This document shows, one piece after another, positions 9,741-19,586 of a stretch of DNA of 64,000 nt. The DNA is taken from positions 2,480,001 to 2,544,000 of the forward strand of contig JAHLMK010000004.1 in assembly GCA_019915135.1 (NCBI GenBank), in the 5' to 3' direction. A program made the position numbers and the translations under genes. The stretch's first letter is position 1. The number at the start of each line of letters is the position of its first letter. The stretch is from Strobilurus pachycystidiatus (Eukaryota; Basidiomycota; Agaricomycetes; Agaricales; Physalacriaceae). Under the pieces are notes generated by a model. It had not been told where the DNA came from, ran no database searches, and was given only the letters and a program-made list of their open reading frames with translations.

Positions 9741-12680
9741 ATGGGGCGGACGACGCGCTCCGGGAAGGAGTTCACGCCGTACGCCGACTGTGAATACATT
9801 GTCGTCGACGTGGACGTCGAGGACCTTCTCCGCCAACGCTTTGCCGAACTGGACGCGACCGGGGACGACGCCTCTGATCAGGACGACGATCTTGAGAGGC
9901 CGGAGGGCGAAGAGGATTGTGAGGAGTCGTCCGTCGAAGACGAGGTGCGTGTTTTTCTTCCCCTTGAGGCGGTTGGCTGATCCTCTGACGACGGCGCAGC
10001 CTGTCCCATCATCATCGCGCCGCGATGCCCCGGGCCATACGCCTCCTACTCCCCCTCGTCCCCAAACGCCTCCCACCTCCTCATGCACGTCATCATCCCA
10101 CCCCCGCACCGCACCCCCGCGACTGTCCGCCTCCGCGCAGCTTCCCTGGTTCCCCCACAGGCCCCCGCCTCTGCCCCCATCCTCTGCGTCATCCTCGCTG
10201 CCCCCATGCCCCCATGCCCCCACCCTCCCCGCTCCGGCTCATCCCCGCCCCCCTACCCGACACCATCCCTCCCCCGCGTAACCACAAAGCACGCAGCTCG
10301 AAGCAGCGCCGCGCCTCGAAACGCCGCCTGGTCCAGAATGCTATCGGTGATGAGGTGAAGGACGTGTGCAAAAAACGACGCGCCGCGGCCATGGGGAGCA
10401 TCGAAGTGGCGGACGTCGACGTGTCCAACCTCCCCGTCAACTCCTCCGGATTTGGAGGCGCTCGACGCAACCCCCCCTCCGATAAACGGGACGCCGATGC
10501 CCTGCAGCGAGAGGTGGGCTTTTGTTATGTGGGCCACAACGGCAACGGGACCATCCTGGTGGTGGATCGCAACGGTCGGCTGATGATTGTCATCGGAGGC
10601 TGCCCGCGCGATAGGCAGGGTTGGCGCGACGAAGTGGAGAATGAGATTGTCTGTGCCATTGAGGGCGGGAAAGTGGGGGTGCACTTCTCCAAGAAGGAGA
10701 AGAAGCACAAGCGGGGTCTGTTCCCCGCCACAGCGATTGGCGTATTGTATGGCGGTGGTGAAAGGGTAAGTGCATATCTTTGTTGATTTTTGGTGATAAT
10801 CGTTAACTCACTGCCTTTTTTTCTAGCGTCCAGGTAACCGGCGCCTCTCCAAAAGTGTACGACGCTATATGGAAGGGATTATTGGGAACCGCGCAGTGCA
10901 GCGACTCTCGGGTTTTGTCAATTATAAGTCCTTTTGATCCCAGTTAATGTCATCTGAATTATCATTGCTAGCATTGTTCCGTACCTACAACCCCGTGATG
11001 TACGAGGAGTACGCCGCTCATCAAGAGCAGCTCCATGCATTGGATGCCCGCCTGCGACGAAACTTTGAGAACAGTGTGTTCTCATGCACGACGGTCAACA
11101 GTGGCCCCGTTTCCGTCACCCTCCCCCATGCTGATAGCACCAACAAGCCCAATGGTTGGTGTGCCATCAGTCCTTTTGGACCGTACGATCCGAAGCGCGG
11201 CGGGCAGCTTGTTTGCTGGGACCTTAAACTTATCATTGAATTTCCCCCTGGCTGCACCACGTTTATTCCCTCCGCCATTGTCGTCCACTCTAACTGCCCC
11301 ATCCAACCAGGTGAACGTCGATACTCCATTTTGAAGTAAAAGCGGATTCCAAGGGTAGGGAGCGTTTTCAGAGGTCTCTGCACTCCTCACACACTCTCTC
11401 ATACTGTCTGAGCTCACTCAGTACAGTCCGGCACCGAGCAGCAGTGTTCTCATTGTGGTATCTCAACTTTCCCCAAATGAGCTCAAAATCATTTGGCAGT
11501 AAATCGCAAATCACAAGACATCGGTCATAGCTACCATGTTGCTGATTGCATCGTCATGTCTCTCATGATGTCCCGGACCCATCCTATGAGTTTGGACATG
11601 TCACACCATTATGCCCATGTGTGGTATCAACTTTTATCCAAATGAGCTCAAATGCATTTGCGAGTAATTTCCATTTTTGGAGATGTAGCCTCATGCTACT
11701 GACTTCCTTTCTTGACCTACTAGCCTCAAGGCTATCTCCCCTACCCAGGGATGCTATCTCCGATCACAGGAGCTGTCAATCATGACAGCATCTGTCAATC
11801 ATTTCCAGAAGATCACTTCTGATGCCATGTGTTAAGTTACCCATATCTCAGCCATGTGACATGGAATAACTTCGCACTTTCCCAGGATCAATCTGTCATC
11901 ATCTGGCTTAGGCCCAGTGCTGTCTGTCAGCTGATGCTGGGTCTAGGGCGCCCCAGAGTTGCGAGTTTGATTCCCACTGTGTTGCAGCTTGCTTCCTGCC
12001 TTCATCTTCGCATTTTGGCTCTGCAAGGTTTGCACACAGTGTCCCTCCAGTTCTGCTCACAGGAACTGATGCTCCTTTCACCAGTGTACGCTTTGGACAG
12101 TCTCTAGCCCTCCCTGCTGTCTGCTACAGCTAGATCTAACTCGATCTTTCACTGCTGTCCATTGTCACTGGTATGCTTATCCAACTTGATTTTGAGTTGA
12201 TGCCTTATCTTGTGCACAGTGTCCAATCTCTGCCTGCTCCCACGTTTCCTGATAGCGTCGCACTTGGGATTCTGTGCACAGGTGTGTCCCCAGTCCACTC
12301 TTCATAGGCTATAAGCTCAATTTCGCTTCTGTGCTCAGTTTAGCTTGCTCTGCCTTTGTTTCTGCTTCCCCACCCTCCACTCCCTGTAACTGTATCTAGT
12401 TTCTTGTATGTACTTGTATTAGTTTGATGTAGTACATAGCCAGTCACGATCCGCGTAATTTATAGGCCCTTGGGCCCGTTTTAGCCTAACTTCATCGGTG
12501 TGAACCTTTAAGCATTAGACCCAGTACACGGCTGGCGGTCTCTTTCGATGGGTTGCAAATGGATTTTGCACCAAGGAGGCGCGCCTGTTTAAGGCAACCG
12601 CCCAAGAGCAGGAGAAGTACTGGGAGGAGCGAGAGAGTCGCTGGACCCGGGGGCTCCGCTTCTTTCCTAAGATCTTGTAG
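9741..12680 (+). pseudogene. TET/JBP-family 2-oxoglutarate/Fe(II) dioxygenase, split by a 1.18 kb repeat
   Basis: Fungal TET/JBP proteins are nuclear dioxygenases that oxidise modified bases such as 5-methylcytosine. Exon 1 (9741-9944) starts MGRTTRSGKEF and is acidic. Exon 2 (10000-10765) is Pro/Ser-rich and needs a one-base shift near 10270 to enter its basic second half. An intron at 10766-10826 precedes exon 3 (10827-10911), and a likely intron at 10912-10971 removes an in-frame TGA. Exon 4 carries the domain: an HxD iron motif (HADS, about 11119), NGWCAISPFG, WDLKLIIEFPPG, a second iron-binding His (VHSNCPI) and the oxoglutarate Arg (RRYSI). The frame then enters the 1.18 kb repeat at about 11332 and stops. 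The missing end resumes after the repeat at 12522 (QYTAGGLFRWVANGF) and ends at 12678-12680. Catalytic residues are intact upstream, but the last strand is separated, so this copy is probably inactive. Confidence 0.82.
11332..12516 (+). repeat. 1.18 kb dispersed repeat, copy 1 (inside TET/JBP gene)
   Basis: Begins GAAGTAAAAGCGG and ends CCTTTAAGCATT. The same unit recurs in reverse orientation at 18163-19346 and 34077-35260. It has no convincing protein; short frames are not conserved in a meaningful way. It contains a tRNA-like A/B box pair (11904-11914 and 11963-11975). Its termini can be drawn as TG...CA, but no 5-bp target duplication was found, so an LTR identity is unproven. A long non-autonomous retroelement is an alternative. 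Confidence 0.75.
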
Positions 12681-12781
12681 GATATTTGTTAACTCACCTT
12701 GAATTGAACTTGCAATTTTGTTTTTTTTTGGTGAAAGATGTGAGGGAGTCTGCTTGAAGCTCTAAAACACATAAGGACCAC
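12681..12781. other. 3' flank of TET/JBP gene
   Basis: Short AT-rich spacer with the motif TTTGTTAACTCACC (12687-12700), the same extended branch-site-like string found in introns of neighbouring genes, then a T-run. No gene. Confidence 0.3.
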
Positions 12782-12862
12782 GTCCGTTTGGCGCAGTGGT
12801 TAACGCCCTTGCTACATGTCTTGTAGAGATGGCTCAGAATGGCCCGGGTTCAATTCCTGGGT
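12782..12862 (+). repeat. tRNA-like sequence (SINE-type Pol III promoter)
   Basis: TTGGCGCAGTGG matches the internal A box/D arm of tRNAs, and GGGTTCAATTCC matches the B box. A T arm CCGGG-TTCAATT-CCTGG can pair. The acceptor ends do not pair well and the middle is too long and irregular for a clean cloverleaf. It is therefore better read as a tRNA-derived SINE head or tRNA relic than a functional tRNA gene. Confidence 0.5.
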
Positions 12863-12884
12863 GGTTCGTTTTGCAGCTGGGTGG

Positions 12885-13100
12885 TGCTAAAACCGGTCTT
12901 GAACCGGTTGAAACCGGTTAAACCGCTCAGACAGTTAAACCGGTTTAACTGGTTGCCGAAACTGTCTTGAAACTGGTCTCTTGTGCAACTGCAGTTCAGT
13001 TGTGAGTTGCATGAAAAACTGTAAGACCAGTTTACAGTTCAGTTGTGGTTCTTTGGAAATCTTGAAAAAAAACCCAACTGAACTGAACTTTCAAACCCTA
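12885..13100. mobile_element. Word-array MITE, TIR group A, left end degenerate
   Basis: The right end reads ACTTTCAAACCCTA, the reverse of the group A terminus TAGGGTTTNAAA. The interior consists of repeated AACCGGTT words and CAGTTCAGTT words in both orientations. The left terminus is not recognisable, so the element is probably truncated or eroded. No target duplication could be confirmed. Compare 46198-46904, 46984-47452 and 52375-52844. Confidence 0.55.
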
Positions 13101-13528
13101 TCGAATATCCAGGCGGGAAAGGCGGTGGGATGAATGGCGAGAGGTACAGGGAGCAGGTACTGGAAGGAGCATTACTGGAGTACTACGACATGATGGTCGA
13201 GGACCATCCGGACTTCCAATTTCAGCAGAATGGCGCACCCGCTCACCGTCGCAAATTTGTTCAACAATGGTTTAAAGACCACAATATCCCCCTTTTTCCC
13301 CATCCACCGAGCTCTCCCGACGTCAGCCCAATTGAGCATGTATGGCACATTCTCAAGAAGCATCTTCGGGAACGTAGACAGCAGCCGACAACATACAACC
13401 AGCTCTGCAAGGCCATCTTCAAGGTTTGGGAGGACATTGATCAGGCTGAGATAAATAAGTATATTGACAGGATGCCAAGGGTTGTAAATACTGTAATAGA
13501 GGCCAAAGGTGGTCATACTAGATACTGA
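13101..13528 (+). pseudogene. Tc1/mariner-type transposase, C-terminal fragment
   Basis: The frame to TGA at 13526-13528 encodes the end of a DDE transposase of the Tc1/mariner superfamily. The second catalytic block is FQQNGAPAH, where active members have Asp in place of Asn. The third block is PPSSPDVSPIEHVWHILKK, with the catalytic Glu retained. The N-terminal DNA-binding domain and first Asp are absent, since homology begins about 30 residues before NGERY next to the MITE. The Asp-to-Asn change (GAT to AAT) alone would abolish cutting. No 3' terminal inverted repeat was identified. Confidence 0.85.
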
Positions 13529-14414
13529 ATGTCAACACTGATTTCTCGCCGTCGCATAAACCATCAAAGGGGATCCGCGAGTGTTTTTGCAGAGCCATCA
13601 AAATTTAATGTGCCGAGATTTGGCGGTGGCTGTACCTCGGTCACTTTTGCACGCAACGAGTAACAGTGCATTTGACATAATATTCAATCATTATAATGGT
13701 GGATATTTGGCTAGATTCTACAGCTATTGCTCGCTTCGTTATATAAGTAGGTGCAGGCCCACGCTTCTTAGGCGCAAAGGGCATGCTAAGAATATATAAA
13801 TATAAAGTTTGCGACGCCAGATGAATCTTACTTTTTGAGAGCCGCTATGAAATTTTGAAAGATGGCGACGGATGTGGTTGATAAAGTTGGAAGGTAAGTG
13901 AGGGTGTCATTGATTATTTGTCGATACTTGGCCTTGACAAGGGCAGGTTTGGTAGAACGCAGTTTAACAAACCTCCCGCTCCATAAAATTTTAAGCTCTT
14001 GGGGAGGACTCATTATTATATTGCTATATTTACCTTCTCATGTTTTTATTTTGACAATTCAATCAAAGATGCTGTTCCAACGTCGTAGTCACTCCCAGAG
14101 CCAGAATGAGCATGAGTCACATAAGTTACATGTCACAAACTATTTTCACCTCTGCTCTCAGCCACCACATCCAGCAGCGAGCAGCACCTTGTTAGCTTCT
14201 ATTTATGGCGGGCGCATTCTTGGGCACCGGTGATGAGTGTTCCTTTCTTTTGTCGCATTTTTTGCATTCTGCTTGGCTAGAGCTGACGGCTCAGCTCCTG
14301 GGAGCGGTAGTACGCATTGGTCCGCTGTTTCAACCAGCGGAGGCCGCAATGAGAGCTGTAGTCGCCGGTCAGGCCGTGTAGCACCTTTTTTCTCTCTTCT
14401 GACGCGCCCAACAC
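13529..14414. other. No gene supported; possible Tc1 3' flank and relic sequence
   Basis: AT-rich from 13530 to about 14100, then mixed composition. A small minus-strand frame at 13828-14013 is helical and basic but too short to assign. No RNA gene or clear repeat boundary was found. Confidence 0.3.
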
Positions 14415-15049
14415 TTGCTGACAGCGTGCATAGGCCCTCATGAGCCCCGAGCGACGCGTAGCGGCCGCGTTTGGTCGCCGTTTGTAGCCCCCATCATCAA
14501 AACCAAAGCCCTGCTCCGGGAGCTGTTTGTTTGCCGCGCCAAAGAGCTGCCTCCGTCAGGTGAGGAGGAGCACGACGTCGACATAGTCGGCAACCCCAAA
14601 AGGCGCCCTTGGGGTGCTGTTTGTCGCAGTCTCTGTCTTCTTGGACTGCCCGTCGCGCCGGTTTATGTGCCGGGCGTTGCGGAAACTCACGCCTCCACCC
14701 TTGCCGCTTTCCTCGCTAAAGCTGCACGAGTATCCGCCCTCAGACGACAATGACTCTGACTCCAGAAGCAGCAGCAACGCCAGCAAAACTGATGCCGCCG
14801 CCGGCTATCCCTCAGCAGGAGACGAGTCCCTTTTTACCCCCCCCCCCCCTCCCCCCCCCCTCCCCCGTCTCCGCTCTTTACACCGTTGGAGTCCCTAGTT
14901 GCGTCTCCTATTGTCACTCCCGTTGCCGCACAGGCCGCCTTGCCTCTATTCACCCCTCTTCCATCCCTGCTCTTCACTCCTTTGGCCTCTCCCGAGCCGT
15001 CATCATTGTCCTCTGTTTCTGAAGATGGATCGGATTTGGAGCTGCTCTC
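14415..15049 (+). pseudogene. Pro/Ser/Asp-rich coding remnant, interrupted by hAT terminus
   Basis: Coding-like pieces in different frames include ATRSGRVWSPFVAP near 14450, PPSDDNDSDSRSSS near 14740 and SPEPSSLSSVSEDGSD near 14990-15045. A run of about 20 C (14837-14860) may hide indels. The TRSGRVW string resembles the TRSGKEF start of the TET/JBP protein at 9741, so this may be the N-terminal part of a second TET/JBP-like or KDZ-associated gene; that is inference. The frame ends exactly where the TIR at 15050 begins. Confidence 0.45.
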
Positions 15050-15200
15050 TAGTGAATAGCGCGGGTTGGGTGCGGGTGGTCTAACCTGCATCCGACCCGG
15101 ACCCACAAATCATCCTGGACCTGAGGTAATGGGTACGGGTCTCGAATCGGGTCACCCGCGGGTTGATGGCAGGTGGCGGGTCACCCCACTACCCACTCAA
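15050..15200. mobile_element. hAT element terminus: group C TIR plus GGGT-word array
   Basis: Starts TAGTGAATAGCGCGGG, matching the end of the MITE at 25147 (TAGTGAGTAGCTCGAG). About 140 bp follow that are rich in GGGT/ACCC words in both orientations. It sits 100 bp beyond the stop codon of the hAT transposase on the minus strand, so it is read as that element's 3' terminus. The opposite terminus was not found. Confidence 0.65.
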
Positions 15201-15303
15201 TAAGTCTCTTATTTTGCTCTCAAAAGCATTCAATGAATAACATATAGGTAGTCTATATATATATGAGCAGCTAATGTAGATTACAAATGTCAAGATACTG
15301 TGT

Positions 15304-17109
15304 CTAGATGTGATCAAAGCCCTCGGGCATCAAGACGTCCCCGTTTTTGTCATTGTCCTCCTCGGGTAGGGCTGGCATTGCCACGACAGCTCCAATGTCT
15401 CGGTCATTCAACATATCAGCTTGACTCCAGGAACCAAGGCACATGAGCACTCGCGCCGTCTGCACAGAAAGCTGGTTGCAAATGTGGCTCAAGAGGATAC
15501 GGCCTTGACTAAAGAACCTCTCCACGCCGACAGACGTCGCTGCAAACATATGTCTATATCCATCCCACCGCTTACAAGAAGGATTACTCACGTGGAATGG
15601 ACAGGTAGTCCAATGCCATCCGTGAAAGTACCGGGTACTCTTTGCGATGGGCATGCCACCACGCAAGGACGTCCTTGACCTTCTTCTTACGCGGCGCCGC
15701 AAGGTAGCGTTCCAAGTCAGTTGAGGGGTCGTTAATGTTGACGGAAAGCTCAACGTCCTTGTTGTCGTCGTCATCTTCATCCGAGAAGCGGTTGGATGGC
15801 TTGACTTTCTTGGATATCAAAGCCTGAGAGTAGTCAGTACATGATGCAATGAAAGTAGATGGAACATACCTTCTTGGGCGCTGCTGCTGCTGCCTCCGGA
15901 AGACTTGCCTTGTATGCAGTTAGGTACTCGGCAAAGACACGTTTGATGAGCGTGTTAGCGTCCAATTTCCAGTTGTCAGGCCAATCATGTTGGTCAAAGT
16001 AACCAATCTTGTGCTTGGGATGCATAACTGTATTGATGAGCACACAAAAACAAGAGTAACAAAGGCACGTATCAAGAGCCATCCTGTAGACTTCCGAGTC
16101 ATCCTCAAGCAAGTAATATTTGTTCAGAGTATCCTTGGCGACAAGGGCAGCAGCCTTCATGGGGGCAGCAAGTACCCCATTGGGGTCGTCTCCGCGCTTC
16201 TCAATAACGGCAGTAGCAAGCATTGAGTTCAGCTTGTCCATTGCTGGGATCACAGTGCCAAGGTTAGCGTCGGCGCGTGAAAAGTACGTTGTGGCATCCT
16301 TAAACGCCTGCAAGACGGGGATGGGGGTGAGAGTAGATGGCTGAAGAAAAAGAAGCACGTATTCCGAGGACCTCACAGAGATTTGCCAGGGCTGTCCATT
16401 CATTCGGCGTAAGTGCGTAGTCAATGAGAGCATCATCACCGGTAATCTCCCAGACCACGCGCCTATACTCGAGTGCTGTTGTAAGCATGTCGTATGTGGA
16501 ATTCTAGCGCATCGAGACATCCCGGAGCAAGATCTTGGGCGTCAGACCGTGGTTAAGAACAAGTGTCTTCCAACGAGGAAGCAGGATTGTGGTCGAGTTG
16601 ATGATTTTGAACGAGACGGTTCAGATCTGAGTGGTGGAGTCAGTACGGCATTAAGACAATTAAGAACTAAATGGGCCGCGGACGTCATGAGAGAAAGAAC
16701 ACACCTTGCGTAAGGCCAAGGCCACAGTCTTGGTGTCAGCAAGGAACTTGGCTTTGTCGGCTTCCGTCATGTTTGCAAAGGCGTCGTAGACGTCGTCCGG
16801 GTCATCCTGATCAGTTACGCCAGCCTCCAGCTCCTTCAACTGTGCCAAGAGGTCGTCAATGTCAATGGGATCCTCCTTACCAGTGGCTGCCCTTGTGGCG
16901 GCTTCCTCATCCTGATCCTGTTTGTCGTCCTTTCCTTTTGCATTCTTTGCAGGCTGATTGAACAGACAAAGCATACTCTTCGCGACTAAGTTGACAATAT
17001 GAGCAAAACACTGAGTCCGGTTGCGTGGACCATCAAATCCTGGCAGCGCATCGACGAATTGCTGCATCATGACATCATTGGGACTTGCGTTATTGCAGGT
17101 AACGCTCAA
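15304..17109 (-). pseudogene. hAT-family transposase, 5' truncated
   Basis: Minus-strand exons read in order. 17109-16690: NNASPNDVMMQQ, then TQCFAHIVNLVAKS, with a long acidic insert. About 16520-15870: LNSMLATAVIEKRG, YYLLEDDSEVYRMAL, MHPKHKIGYFDQHDW. About 15820-15595: DLERYLAAPRKKKV, WWHAHRKEYPVLS, MALDYLSIP. About 15550-15304: FAATSVGVERFFSQ, GRILLSH, LGSW. The last two exons form the hAT C-terminal dimerisation domain, with the W and ER/S residues typical of active members. The N-terminal BED finger is missing, because an LTR-like relic takes over beyond 17110. Phase problems around 16500 (alternative frames) suggest decay. Function in life: excision and insertion of elements with group C termini. 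Confidence 0.85.
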
Positions 17110-18162
17110 GATCTACCGTCAAGAATGAGCTGACCAAGTCAACAGGAATGGATTACTCGGTGGCTTACTTTCTCTTCAAGACCAAACTCTTTGAGGACTG
17201 TCTTCGTGAGGATTGCGAGGGCTTCACCGGAGTGCGACTGAGGAAGCAAGCGTGAACAAGGATGGCACGGTGATACGCATTGTAGAATCCTAGTGCCAGA
17301 ACCAAGGAATTTTGCGATTCCTGTAGGAGTCTATACCAGGACTTCCAGTCACAGCACAACGACCAGAGAGACACACGGAGAAACTACCTTAACGCAGGCA
17401 AGTCTCCAGGACTAAGGAAAACACCATACGCGCTTTAGGACGCGGTATGATCGACCGATCGTACTCCTTAACTCCGAATATCCTTATCCAAGCGTTGTAC
17501 TCTTAAAACCAGGAGTTCATTCAACCGTGTCGGTCAAGCAACGACAAGTGCCTACCAGAAATAGCACTACGGAAAGTACCCAGGCAGGAGATAATCTACC
17601 AAGAAGGCTCAAGGAGTTTACTCGTGCTAAGTCAGAACTCGTGCGACCAAGAATAGATCACAGAGAGGATCTCTCTTCCGGGCCATGGCGCCTTCGGAAT
17701 AGTGATCTCCGCTCCGACGCCCCGCACCAAAGAAGAAAACGGACTTCGATCCGCCGCCGCCGATCACTAAAGATAGACCTGGCTAAAAGGCCCGATCATG
17801 AATCTTGTACCTACTGGAACTCGCGTATTGACCTGGCGTCACTGAGTTGTCAAAAACGAATCACCTTCCAAGCGCTAAGGACAAACCCAACCAACGCCTA
17901 AGGACACGAAAGAACTCATTAAGGAGTTTTGCCAAGACCAGCGGGACCTCGGGAGAACAGAAATAGACTTGAGGAAGAGCCAGATCGGTGTTGTGGCGCA
18001 CTTGGCGCTGACCAAGTGTTCAGTCTTCTCCCGGGTCAGCTGTTTCGAACAGGGATAGCCAATCAGGATGCTAGTACAGAATGACTTGACCTCCGAGAGG
18101 CCCGACAGGTAGTAAACCCGCTTACAGTACAAAATAGTAGGAATAGTATAAAAGGCCAGCCA
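17110..18162. repeat. Diverged LTR-like relic (copy 1), truncated at 18162
   Basis: Shares blocks in the same order with 20990-22080: AATTTTGCGATTCCTG (17307 and 21211), a GCAGGCAAG/CCTCCAGG segment, AATATCCTTATCC (about 17476 and 21385), and a TATA-like AGTATAAAAGG at the right (18149 and 22031). The order and TATA position fit an old gypsy LTR. The right side is cut at 18162 by the start of the inverted 1.18 kb repeat. Small frames inside are not conserved and are not called. Confidence 0.5.
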
Positions 18163-19513
18163 ATGCTTAAAGGTTCACACTGATGAAGTTAGGCTAAAAC
18201 GGGCCCAAGGGCCTATCAATTACGCGGATTGTGACTGGCTATGTACTACATCAAACTAATACAGGTACATACAAGAAACTAGATACAGTTACAGGGAGTG
18301 GAGGGTGGGGAAGCAGAAACAAAGGCAGAGCAAGCTAAACTGAGCACAGAAGCGAAATTGAGCTTGTAGCCTATGGAGAGTGGACTGGGGACACACCTGT
18401 GCACAGAATCCCAAGTGCGACGCTATCAGGAAGCGTGGGAGCAGGCAGGGATTGGACACTGTGCACAAGATAAGGCATCAACTCAAAATCAAGTTGGATA
18501 AGCATACCAGTGACAATGGACAGCAGTGAAAGATCGAGTTAGATCTAGCTGTAGCAGACAGCAGGGAGGGCTAGAGACTGTCCAAAGCGTACACTGGTGA
18601 AAGGAGCATCAGTTCCTGTGAGCAGAACTGGAGGGACACTGTGTGCAAACCTTGCAGAGCCAAAATGCGAAGATGAAGGCAGGAAGCAAGCTGCAACACA
18701 GTGGGGATCAAACTCGCAACTCTGGGGCGCCCTACACCCAGCATCAGCTGACAGACAGCACTGGGCCTAGGCCAGATGATGACAGATTGATCCTGGGAAA
18801 GTGCGAAGTTATTCCATGTCACATGGCTGAGATATGGGTAACTTAACACATGGCATCAGAAGTGATCTTCTGGAAATGATTGACAGATGCTGTCATGATT
18901 GACAGCTCCTGTGATTGAAGATAGCATCCCTAGGTAGGAGAGATAGCCTTGAGGCTAGTAGGTCAAGAAAGGAAGTCAGTAGCATGAGGCTACATCTCCA
19001 AAAATGGAAATTACTCGCAAATGCATTTGAGCTCATTTGGAGAAAAGTTGATACCACACATGGGCATAATGGTGTGACATGTCCAAACTCATAGGATGGG
19101 TCCGGGACATCATGAGAGACATGACGATGCAATCAGCAACATGGTAGCTATGACCGATGTCTTGTGATTTGCGATTTACTGCCAAATGATTTTGAGCTCA
19201 TTTGGGGAAAGTTGAGATACCACAATGAGAACACTGCTGCTCGATGCCGGACTGTACTGAGTGAGCTCAGACAGTATGAGAGAGTGTGTGAGAGGTGCAG
19301 AGGCCTCTGAAAACGCTCCCTACCCTTGGAATCCGCTTTTACTTCAAAATGGAGTATCGACGTTCACCTGGTTGGATGGGGCAGTTAGAGTGGACGACAA
19401 TGGCGGAGGGAATAAACGTGGTGCAGCCAGGGGGAAATTCAATGATAAGTTTAAGGTCCCAGCAAACAAGCTGCCCGCCGCGCTTCGGATCGTACGGTCC
19501 AAAAGGACTGATG
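18163..19513 (-). repeat. 1.18 kb repeat, copy 2, carrying a piece of the TET/JBP gene
   Basis: Reverse complement of 11164-12516 with only scattered differences. It contains the whole 1.18 kb unit (18163-19346) plus about 170 bp of TET/JBP coding sequence on its upstream side (19347-19513), including the same junction CTCCATTTTGAAGTAAAAG. This copy therefore derives from copy 1 after that insertion, either by inverted segmental duplication or by retrotransposition of a read-through transcript. The TET/JBP piece includes the WDLKLIIEF and second-His region in antisense but no complete domain. Confidence 0.8.
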
Positions 19514-19586
19514 CAGGTATTCGCGTCTGCGGGGCTAGGGCTCTAGAAGGCCCGATCCAGATCTTCTGACAGTCGGCGGCCTGCGT

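Noticed and set aside
10080..10730. Antisense frames over the TET/JBP gene
   Set aside because: Shadows of the dioxygenase exons; no motif or intron structure of their own.
11546..12107. Small plus-strand frames inside the 1.18 kb repeat as genes
   Set aside because: They are open in some copies only by chance, match no domain and differ in composition from the real genes around them.
11332..12516. The 1.18 kb repeat as a spliceosomal intron of the TET/JBP gene
   Set aside because: A GTAAAA...TTAG reading exists but does not keep the frame between RYSI and QYTAGG, and the same unit occurs at two other places.
11332..12516. The 1.18 kb repeat as a solo LTR
   Set aside because: Ends can be drawn as TG...CA but copy 3 lacks the final base pair and none of the three copies has a 5-bp target duplication.
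12782..12862. Functional tRNA gene
   Set aside because: Acceptor stem does not pair and the anticodon arm cannot be drawn with a standard loop.
14837..14860. Poly-C run as a regulatory element
   Set aside because: Looks like a simple low-complexity tract within a proline codon run; nothing else supports function.
17527..17901. Basic 124-residue frame in the LTR-like relic
   Set aside because: Lies within degenerate repeat sequence, has no domain and no splice context.
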